Assembly (NCBI GenBank): GCA_042408595.1
Contig: JBHOQX010000104.1
Location: 103,563-167,562 of the forward strand
Reading direction: 5' to 3'
Source of the DNA: JBHOQX01 sp042408595
Lineage (GTDB): Bacteria > Chloroflexota > Chloroflexia > Chloroflexales > Roseiflexaceae
DNA: 64,000 bases
Below the pieces are notes generated by a model that saw only the letters and a list, made by a program, of their open reading frames with translations, did no database searches and was not told the DNA's origin. A program made the position numbers and the translations under genes. Shown here one piece after another: positions 49,790 through 57,473 of the stretch; the stretch's first letter is position 1, and every line of letters starts with the position of its first letter.

Positions 49790-51634
49790 TCACTTGCCTG
49801 CTGGGGTCATGCGCTGATCGAAGCCGCCGAGTCCGCTCAGCATGTCGCTTAGCGGTCCGCCAGGCGGCAAGTCTTTCTGGGTGATCGATGCGCCTTCAAC
49901 CCACTTCTGATAGAACGCGGCAGCTGCATCCGGCCCGGCGATCTGCGCCAGGGTTGCCATCCACTCTCGGCCATCAACACGCTTGAATTGGTGCTGTTGA
50001 TAGTAGCGCCGCAGGAAGTCGTTGAAGCGGGTCGCGCCAAGCTGTTGGCGTAGTACATCATACATGAGCGCGCCCTTGCCATAGACCACTCCGGCGTACT
50101 GCAACTCGTCGAATCGATCGACCGGCTGGTCGAGCCGCATGTCGCCCGACGCGAGGACCAACTGGTAGGGCGTCGTGATAAAGAGATCGCGCGCGAGCAG
50201 GCCGGGTTGTTGGCCTGCCGTTTCATCGAGGTAGAATGCGGCGGACCAGTTGGCCAGCCCTTCATCAAGCCATGGTTGCGCATAGGCATCGCTGCCGACA
50301 ACCCCATACCACCACTGGTGCGCCGTTTCATGAGCGACGATGAAATCAAGCATATGGATATCGTTTGCGCCCTTGACCAACGCGTCGAGGCCGTCCAGCA
50401 GGTTGGCCTGAGAGGGGTCGTAATACGAGCTGCCGATCATAATCAGCCCGGTCGACTCCATCCCTGCCGCATTTCCGCGCAATGGCACTTGCGTCACATC
50501 AAGCTCGGGATACGGGTAGGGGCCGAATGTCCGGCTAAACAGCTCGAGCGCCTCGGCAGCCGCCGCCAAGGCTGCCGTGCCGCCAGCGTCGCTGCCGGGC
50601 AGATAGTATGTGTTCACCGTGGTGGGGCCAACCCGCTTTGACGCGACTTTGAAGCGATTGCTCGCGACCATAACGAAGTTGCGCGTCAGTGCACTCACGA
50701 TGTGGTGTGTTGTCTGGTCGGCGTTGGGCTGCGGGACTTCTCGGCCGCTGGTGACGATAGTGTAGTCTGGTGGGGCGATGAGCGTGACGCTGTAATTCGC
50801 GACATCGGTATTGGTTGGGTCGCCCTGCCCGGTGATCGGATTGAGCTGCCACCCGCCGTTTTCGTACACGGCCAGTTCCGGGTGCCAATTATAGAGTGCA
50901 AACACGCCGTCGGAAGCGTTGAAGATGCCATGGCCTCCGCCTGAGCTGGGAATGGTGGTGGTGAAGTGCATGGCGACCTCCACGCTCTGACCGGGCGCGA
51001 GCGGCTGGGCGAGGCCGACCTTGAGCGCCGTATCATCCATCTCCAGGCTTGTCGCGGCGGCCTGGCCGTCAACCCGAATCTCCGTCACTTCGATCCCGCC
51101 TTCGGCGTAGTGTGGCGCGTTGACGACCAGGCGGAAGTAGAGTTCGTTCAGCGGTGCCGCTTCGGCGTTGGTCACGCGCACGGTCTGGGTTGCATTGATA
51201 ACCCGCCGTGTCGGATCGAACTGGGCATGGATACGGTACAACGGTGCCATGGTGTGCTGCGCGAGCGCGCCGCGTGCCTCGGCGGTCAATGCTGGGGCCA
51301 CATCCGTTGGCTGGTCGCGCGGCGTGGCCGACGCAGGAGGAGCCGGCGCCGGCGCACCGGCGCGGGGCGTTGCCGGCTGCGGCGCTTCGGTCGGCTGCAG
51401 CGCGGCGGTCGTGGTTGGCGCGGTGGGCGCTGCTTCGCGCGCCGGCGCCGGCGCGCGAGTCGGAGCGGGCTGCACGGCGCCGGCCACAACTGTCGCACGT
51501 AGCTGCACGATCTCCTGCTGCTGGCGTTGAAACTGCCGGTAAGCCAGATACCCGCCGCCGCCAACAACGCTGCACGCCAGCATCCCCAGCAGCGCCACAA
51601 GGCCGACGATCATCGTGAAGGTGCGCGGTCGCAT
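49790..51634 (-). CDS. M1-family metallopeptidase, membrane-anchored
   Basis: The 614-residue product has an N-terminal signal/anchor helix (MIVGLVALLGMLACSVVG), a Pro/Ala/Thr-rich linker (about 55-115) and an M1 peptidase domain. Zinc-site motif HETAHQWW is followed by LDEGLANW with the third ligand Glu, and a GAMEN-like substrate motif reads GMEST. It should be an exported aminopeptidase. GAGGAG lies 5 bases before the ATG. Base composition is slightly lower in GC than most neighbours. Confidence 0.92.
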   Translation of the reverse strand: MRPRTFTMIVGLVALLGMLACSVVGGGGYLAYRQFQRQQQEIVQLRATVVAGAVQPAPTRAPAPAREAAPTAPTTTAALQPTEAPQPATPRAGAPAPAPPASATPRDQPTDVAPALTAEARGALAQHTMAPLYRIHAQFDPTRRVINATQTVRVTNAEAAPLNELYFRLVVNAPHYAEGGIEVTEIRVDGQAAATSLEMDDTALKVGLAQPLAPGQSVEVAMHFTTTIPSSGGGHGIFNASDGVFALYNWHPELAVYENGGWQLNPITGQGDPTNTDVANYSVTLIAPPDYTIVTSGREVPQPNADQTTHHIVSALTRNFVMVASNRFKVASKRVGPTTVNTYYLPGSDAGGTAALAAAAEALELFSRTFGPYPYPELDVTQVPLRGNAAGMESTGLIMIGSSYYDPSQANLLDGLDALVKGANDIHMLDFIVAHETAHQWWYGVVGSDAYAQPWLDEGLANWSAAFYLDETAGQQPGLLARDLFITTPYQLVLASGDMRLDQPVDRFDELQYAGVVYGKGALMYDVLRQQLGATRFNDFLRRYYQQHQFKRVDGREWMATLAQIAGPDAAAAFYQKWVEGASITQKDLPPGGPLSDMLSGLGGFDQRMTPAGK

Positions 51635-51764
51635 GCATGCTCCTCTCGGAAGATGCCCTTACGGCAGGGCCTATGTGTGACAGTATAGTCTCTTGGCACA
51701 GCGCGAGGGGCGCCAAACTATCACAGAACTGTAACATTCTGCATCGTGCATAGGGCCAGAATCC

Positions 51765-52865
51765 ATGAAGATCACACACATCGAAACCTTGCTATACGGC
51801 GACACCGTCGCCGCTGTGCGGCTTCGGACCGACAACGGACTGTACGGGATCGGCCAGACAGCGTGCTACGGTGCGGATCTCACCGTCGCCGCACTGCATA
51901 AGTATGTTGCACCGGTGTTTCTGGAACAGAACCCGTGGGACGTGTCAGTGTTGGTGCGGCGCACCCTCATCGTCCACTACAAATTCACCGGTACCTTTTT
52001 GTACCGGGCGTTGTGCGGCGTGGAAACGGCGGTGTGGGATCTGCTCGGTCATGCTACCGGCCAACCGGTCTACCGGCTGCTCGGTGGTGCGCATCGCACC
52101 ACCATCCCGCTGTACGCGTCCAGCCTGAGTCGCACCATCACGCCGGAGCACGAAGCGCAGCGGATGGCGGACGCGGTCGCTGCATCTGGATTTCGCGGCG
52201 TCAAGATCAAGATCGGCGGGCGTATGAGCCAGGATGCCGATGCTTGGCCGGGCCGCACGGAGCAGATCATTCCACTCATGCGCGAAGCGCTCGGCGATGC
52301 CATCGCGATCAGCGCCGACGCCAACGGGAGCTACAGCCCGCCGCGAGCGATCGCCATTGGGCGGATGCTGGAGCGGTACAACTACTTCCACTTCGAGGAG
52401 CCATGCCCGTTCGATCAGCCCGAGAACACCCGGATGGTCGCCGCTGCGCTGGAGATACCGGTGGCCGGTGGCGAGCAGGAGACCGACGTGCGTCATTTTC
52501 AGCATCTTATCGCGAGCCGCACGCTCGACATCGTGCAGCCCGATATCGGCTACATCGGCGGCATCGGTCGGGCGCGGCGCGTGGCAGAGCTGGCTGAGCT
52601 GGCGGGCATCCCGTGTACCCCGCATTGCTCTCAGCATTCGATGCTCCAAGTATGCACGCTGCATCTCGCAGCAGCAATGCCAGCATGCTATCATTTCCAG
52701 GAATGGCGCATCGATGCTGACGCCGCCTGGGCGGAAGCGATCTACGAACCGCACCTGCAGATCGTGGATGGTGCGATCACGCTGTCAGAGCGTTCGGGTT
52801 GGGGCGTGTCGCTCCAGCCGGACTTTGAACGAACGGCCATCCTCCAGGTATCAAAGGCGCCGTAG
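51765..52865 (+). CDS. enolase-superfamily enzyme (mandelate racemase/muconate lactonizing type)
   Basis: The 366-residue product has the KxK motif in GVKIKIGG, three metal ligands in SADANGSY (Asp), HFEEP (Glu) and GGEQET (Glu), and a catalytic His in TPHCSQHSM. The N-terminal capping domain starts MKITHIETLLYG. It should abstract an alpha proton from a carboxylate such as an aldonic acid; the substrate is unknown. It lies divergently next to the M1 peptidase. Base composition is somewhat lower in GC than the window average. Confidence 0.92.
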   Translation: MKITHIETLLYGDTVAAVRLRTDNGLYGIGQTACYGADLTVAALHKYVAPVFLEQNPWDVSVLVRRTLIVHYKFTGTFLYRALCGVETAVWDLLGHATGQPVYRLLGGAHRTTIPLYASSLSRTITPEHEAQRMADAVAASGFRGVKIKIGGRMSQDADAWPGRTEQIIPLMREALGDAIAISADANGSYSPPRAIAIGRMLERYNYFHFEEPCPFDQPENTRMVAAALEIPVAGGEQETDVRHFQHLIASRTLDIVQPDIGYIGGIGRARRVAELAELAGIPCTPHCSQHSMLQVCTLHLAAAMPACYHFQEWRIDADAAWAEAIYEPHLQIVDGAITLSERSGWGVSLQPDFERTAILQVSKAP

Positions 52866-53180
52866 TGCGCAGCCCGACTTCTGGCGTGGCCTCGCTCCCC
52901 CGCCGGGAATGGGGCGCGGACAGGTCTTTCCAGTAGCCTCCGTTCCGTATGATCGCGCCGGTCGGCTGCATCGATGGTGACACAACGAGGTGCGGAAAGG
53001 GCGCCGCCCTGCTCTAGAGCCCCCATCCTTCCGGCCAGCGGCTGGCCAGGGCGCAGGCGCAGCGAGGGCCGCAACGACGCCGCAAAGCCCGCTGCGTCGG
53101 TTGCTGCCATCGTTGTACAAGCCCGTCGCGGGCACCGCACCACTGCCGGGCTCCTGTATCTTGCGCGCGCCTGCCCGCTG
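52866..53180. other. spacer without a recognised gene
   Basis: This GC-rich spacer lies between the enolase-superfamily gene and the promoter of the BNR-repeat gene. A near-palindrome GGCCAGCGGCTGGCC is present near 53036-53050. No coding frame with family support was seen. Confidence 0.4.
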
Positions 53181-53189
53181 TGGTATCCT
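53181..53189 (+). promoter_or_regulatory. extended -10 promoter of the BNR-repeat gene
   Basis: TGGTATCCT fits the extended -10 pattern and lies about 115 bases before the ATG at 53306. Confidence 0.35.
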
Positions 53190-53305
53190 TGCCGCCGCTG
53201 CATCCCACGCCCTGAAGAGAAGCCGATCCCGGCCGCATCCTGGCCCGCCGCGGCGCGCCCGTGCGTCTTTTGCGATCTGCAATCTGTAATCCCTGGGAGC
53301 GTTCC

Positions 53306-56300
53306 ATGCCCGAACCGAACGACTACACCGGCCTGCTGGAGTGGCGCTGCATCGGCCCCTTCCGCGGTGGGCGCGTCGTTGCCGTGGCCGGCGACCCGTC
53401 CGACCCGAACGTGTTCTACTTCGGCGCGTGCGCCGGCGGGGTCTGGAAGACGACCGATGGCGGTGTCTACTGGCGCTGCGTCTCCGATGGCTTCTTCGCC
53501 ACCGCGGCGGTCGGCGCGCTGGCCGTCGCCCCGTCCGACCCGAACGTGATCTACGCCGGAACCGGCGAGACGACCATCCGCATCGATGTGTCGCATGGCG
53601 ATGGGGTCTACAAATCGACCGACGCCGGCCGCACCTGGCGCAACGTCGGCCTGCGCGACACCCGCCACATCGGCAAAATCTGCGTGCATCCTCACGACCC
53701 GGACACCGTCTGGGTTGCGGCGCTCGGCCACGCCTTCGGCCCGAACGAGGAGCGCGGCGTCTTCAAGTCCACCGACGGCGGCGCGACATGGCGGCGCGTC
53801 CTGTTCGAGAGCGAGCGAGCCGGCGCGGTGGACCTGAGCCTCGACCCGCACAACCCGCGCATCCTGTACGCGGCGGTTTGGGAAGCGTACCGCTCCTTCT
53901 GGCAGATCTCCAGCGGCGGGCCGGGCAGCGGCCTGTGGAAGAGCGAGGATGGCGGCGAAAGCTGGGAGAAGATCAGCGAGCGCCCCGGCCTGCCCACGGG
54001 CACGCTCGGCAAGATCGGGGTCGCGGTCTCGCCGGCACGGTCGGGCCGCGTCTGGGCGCTCATCCAGCACGAACAGGAGGGCGGCCTGTACCGCTCCGAC
54101 GACGACGGCGCGACCTGGGAGAAGGTCTGCGCCGACCAGAACCTGATCTCGCGCGCCTGGTACTACATGCACCTGACCGCTGACCCGCAAGACCCCGACA
54201 CGGTGTATGTCAACAATCTGTCGTTCTATAAATCGACCGACGGCGGCAAGACGTTTGTCGCGGTCGCCACGCCGCACGGCGACAACCACGACCTGTGGAT
54301 CGACCCGCACAACCCGCTGCGCATGATCCAGGGCAACGACGGCGGCGCGACCGTCTCGTTCAACGGCGGCGCGACCTGGAGCACGATCTACAACCAGCCG
54401 ACCGCGCAGTTCTACCACATCGCCGCCGACACCCGCGAGCCGTACTATGTCTACGGCACGCAGCAGGACAACAGCAGCATAGCGGTGCCGAGCCGCGCGC
54501 CGGGCCCCGCCATCCGCTTCAGCGACTGCTACGTCGCCGGAACGGGCGAGAGCGGCTACATCGCCGTGCGCCCGGACGACCCGAACATCGTCTATGTCGG
54601 CGCGATCGGCTCGTCGCCCGGCGGCGGCAACAGCCTGCAACGCTACGACCACCGCACGCGCCAGATCCGCCTGATCACCACCTGGCCGGAGGACTACAGC
54701 GGCCACGGCGCGGAGGCCATGCGCTACCGGTTCGCCTGGACCTACCCGATCCTGATCTCGCGGTACGACCCAAACACGCTCTACATCGGCGGCAACGTGG
54801 TCTTCCGCTCGACCAACGACGGGCAACGCTGGGAGCCGATCAGCCCCGACCTGTCGCGCGCCGACCCGGAGACGCTCAAGCCGACCGGCGGGCCGATCAA
54901 CCGCGACTCGGTCGGCGCGGAGGTGTACGCCACGGTCTTCGCGCTGGCCGAGTCGCCGCACGAGCGCGGCGTGCTGTGGGCCGGCACCGACGATGGGCGG
55001 ATGCACATCACCCGCGATGACGGCGCGACCTGGCAGGAGATCACGCCGCCCGGTCTGCCGGAGCGGACGCTCTTCTCGTGCATCGAGCCATCGCCGTTCG
55101 AGCCCGGCGCCGCCTATGTCGCCGCGACGCGCTACAAACTCGACGACTATCGGCCGTACCTGCTGAAGACGGCCGACTACGGCGCGACCTGGCAGCGGAT
55201 CGACAGCGGCATCCCGGAGCACGACTTCACCCGCGTCATCCGGGCCGACCCGGCGCGGCGCGGGCTATTGTACGCCGGCACGGAGACCGGGCTGTACCTT
55301 TCATGCGACGACGGCGCGAGCTGGCAGCGCTTCCAGCTCAACCTGCCGGTGGCGCCGATCTACGACGTGCTGGTGAAGGGGACCGACCTGATCGCCGGGA
55401 CGCACGGCCGCTCGATCTGGATCCTGGACGACCTGACGCCGCTCCACCAGATCGCGGAGGCGCCGGGCGACACCACGCGCCTGTTCCGGCCGCGGCCGAC
55501 GGTGCGGGTGATGCCGGCGGTGGACTGGACGGGTAGCGAGCCGGGGATTAACTACCTGGCCAGCACGCCGGGCGCGATCTTCATCGGCAAGGACAAGGAC
55601 GGCGAACCGGAGACCACCTACCTGGATGTCGGCCAGAACCCGCCAAACGGCGTGATCGTCACGTTCTATCTGGCAAATGTGCCGGAGGAGCCGGTGACGC
55701 TGACCTTCCGCGACGCGGTCGGCCCGATCCGCTCGTTCAGCAGCGCCGCGCCCAAGGAGGGCGAGGAGGAGGACAAGCAGCGCAACCCGCGCCTGCGGGT
55801 CAAGGCCGGCTACAACCGCTTTGTCTGGGACCTGCGCTACCCGCCGCTGCCGAAGATCCCCGGCAAGGACCTCGCATCGGAGTTGCTGGCCCTGGGGCCG
55901 ATCGTCGCGCCGGGCCGCTACATGGTGACGCTCGCCGCCGGCGGGCAGGAGCTGTCGCAGCCATTCGAGGTGGTCAAGGCGCCCTCTGCCACGGCGTCGC
56001 AGGCCGATCTGGAAGCGCAGTTCGAGCTGGCGCAGCGGATCTACCGCAAGGCGCAGGAGGTGGTGGCGGCGGTTCGCCGGATGCGCGACCTGCGGGCGCA
56101 ACTCGACGGCTGGAAGGAGCGCAGCGCGGCGCTGCCGGGTGGCGCCGCCATCGGCGAGGCGGCGGCGGCGCTGAAGGAGCGGGTGCTGGAGATCGAAAAG
56201 GAGTTGATGGTGCCGGACCTTCGGCCCGGTTGGGGCGACAACTACAACCACGGAGTCCGCCTGCTGCAGAAGCTCGTCGCGCTGGTGGAGGTTGTCGAAC

Positions 56301-56464
56301 TGGGCGATTACCGCCCGACCGACGCTGCCTACGCCGTGTTCGACGATCTGTCGGCGCGGATCGACGCTCAGCTCACGCGCCTCACCCAACTGCTGGAGAC
56401 CGACCTGCCGGCGCTCAACCGACAGATCGCCGAGGCCGGCGTCGGGGCGATCATGCCGCGGTGA
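53306..56464 (+). CDS. VPS10/sortilin-like BNR-repeat beta-propeller protein
   Basis: The 1052-residue product consists mainly of BNR/Asp-box repeats (VWKTTDGGVYW, VYKSTDAGRTW, VFKSTDGGATW, LWKSEDGGESW, LYRSDDDGATW) forming one or two large beta propellers (about 10-700), followed by a beta-sandwich-like region (about 740-900) and an alpha-helical C-terminus (about 910-1052). No signal peptide is visible at the start. These proteins are related to sortilin and photosystem-assembly BNR proteins; the ligand is unknown. GGGAG lies 6 bases before the ATG. Confidence 0.9.
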   Translation: MPEPNDYTGLLEWRCIGPFRGGRVVAVAGDPSDPNVFYFGACAGGVWKTTDGGVYWRCVSDGFFATAAVGALAVAPSDPNVIYAGTGETTIRIDVSHGDGVYKSTDAGRTWRNVGLRDTRHIGKICVHPHDPDTVWVAALGHAFGPNEERGVFKSTDGGATWRRVLFESERAGAVDLSLDPHNPRILYAAVWEAYRSFWQISSGGPGSGLWKSEDGGESWEKISERPGLPTGTLGKIGVAVSPARSGRVWALIQHEQEGGLYRSDDDGATWEKVCADQNLISRAWYYMHLTADPQDPDTVYVNNLSFYKSTDGGKTFVAVATPHGDNHDLWIDPHNPLRMIQGNDGGATVSFNGGATWSTIYNQPTAQFYHIAADTREPYYVYGTQQDNSSIAVPSRAPGPAIRFSDCYVAGTGESGYIAVRPDDPNIVYVGAIGSSPGGGNSLQRYDHRTRQIRLITTWPEDYSGHGAEAMRYRFAWTYPILISRYDPNTLYIGGNVVFRSTNDGQRWEPISPDLSRADPETLKPTGGPINRDSVGAEVYATVFALAESPHERGVLWAGTDDGRMHITRDDGATWQEITPPGLPERTLFSCIEPSPFEPGAAYVAATRYKLDDYRPYLLKTADYGATWQRIDSGIPEHDFTRVIRADPARRGLLYAGTETGLYLSCDDGASWQRFQLNLPVAPIYDVLVKGTDLIAGTHGRSIWILDDLTPLHQIAEAPGDTTRLFRPRPTVRVMPAVDWTGSEPGINYLASTPGAIFIGKDKDGEPETTYLDVGQNPPNGVIVTFYLANVPEEPVTLTFRDAVGPIRSFSSAAPKEGEEEDKQRNPRLRVKAGYNRFVWDLRYPPLPKIPGKDLASELLALGPIVAPGRYMVTLAAGGQELSQPFEVVKAPSATASQADLEAQFELAQRIYRKAQEVVAAVRRMRDLRAQLDGWKERSAALPGGAAIGEAAAALKERVLEIEKELMVPDLRPGWGDNYNHGVRLLQKLVALVEVVELGDYRPTDAAYAVFDDLSARIDAQLTRLTQLLETDLPALNRQIAEAGVGAIMPR

Positions 56465-56591
56465 GCCGGACAAAGGGCGAACGCCGGTCATGCGGTGTGC
56501 AAACACCTTTGCCATAGGACAACCTAGCTTTCGTCATTCGTCCACCGTTCTTCGTCGCAATAGGCAATCTGCAATCACGGAGGGACCCCCC

Positions 56592-56849
56592 ATGCAAGAA
56601 CTCTTCCCCTTCCTCTCCGGTGCGATCATCGGGCTGGTGATCGCCAATCTGCGCCTGCCGAACTGGGCGCGGATCGGGCTGTTCGTCGCGCTCTGCGCCG
56701 TCTTCGGTTTTCTGGCAAGCTGGCTGACCGGCGAGCTGGCGGTGAGTTGGGGCTTCTTCACCTTCGACGCGCTGCTCGTCTGGCTTGGCGGGCTGCTGGC
56801 CGTGGGCGCCGTCGCGGCCTGGCGGCGCTTCGCGGCGCGCCGGGGATAG
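56592..56849 (+). CDS. small membrane protein
   Basis: The 85-residue product has about three hydrophobic segments (LSGAIIGLVIANL, IGLFVALCAVFGFLASWL, FDALLVWLGGLLAVGAVAAW) and a basic C-terminus. GGAGGGA lies 6 bases before the ATG, so translation is well supported. The family is unknown. It sits between the BNR-repeat gene and the ChrB-like gene. Confidence 0.7.
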   Translation: MQELFPFLSGAIIGLVIANLRLPNWARIGLFVALCAVFGFLASWLTGELAVSWGFFTFDALLVWLGGLLAVGAVAAWRRFAARRG

Positions 56850-56909
56850 GGGATCGGCCACGAAGGTGGCCGAGGGCACGCAGAAAGTCAACCTAACCGC
56901 CGCGACACG

Positions 56910-57374
56910 TCACCAATCGGCGAACATGCCGTCCGGGCGGCCACGCCGCACCTGCTCCTGGCAATAGACGTAGAGCGCGTCATAGAGCTGCATGCCGGCG
57001 GCCAGCGCGGCGTGGTCATCCGCGAAGAGTTGGAGGAAGCCCTCGGTCGCGGCGCGCAGCCCGTACCCCTCGCGCTGGCGGTACGGGCTGGTCTTGATGT
57101 CGGCGGTGTTGACGATCCGCCCCAGCAGCGCCAGCGCCGGGTCGCCGCCCAGACCGTAGCGCTCCATGACGACCTCGAACGAGGAGCGATCGCCGCGCCG
57201 CGCCAGGTCGCTCCCCTCGTGGTGAAAAATTGTCGCGCCCAGCCGCGCGGCCTCGGCATGGAGCTGCGGCCCCGGCGCGAAGTGAAACGCCGCCGCCGGA
57301 TCGATGAAGCGCGCGATCAGCCAGGCGCACCCCACCCGCCCGACCCGCGGGCGCTCGGTTGTGATCCAGTGCAT
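56910..57374 (-). CDS. ChrB-domain (chromate resistance) protein
   Basis: The 154-residue product matches the C-terminal ChrB-like domain: MHWITTERPRVGRVGCAWLIARFIDPAAAF, FHHEGSDLARRG, GGDPALALLGRIVNTADIK and a C-terminal GMQLYDALYVYCQE helix. In chromate operons ChrB regulates or assists the ChrA exporter; here no chrA is adjacent, so it is a stand-alone member. The role is uncertain. Confidence 0.75.
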   Translation of the reverse strand: MHWITTERPRVGRVGCAWLIARFIDPAAAFHFAPGPQLHAEAARLGATIFHHEGSDLARRGDRSSFEVVMERYGLGGDPALALLGRIVNTADIKTSPYRQREGYGLRAATEGFLQLFADDHAALAAGMQLYDALYVYCQEQVRRGRPDGMFADW

Positions 57375-57473
57375 ATGCCCCCAAAAATCAGAAGGCAGAA
57401 GTCAGACAGTCAGAACACCGAAACCTTCGGGCTGCCCGTCTGACTGTCTGAGCGCCTTTCCTCCGTCCCAACA

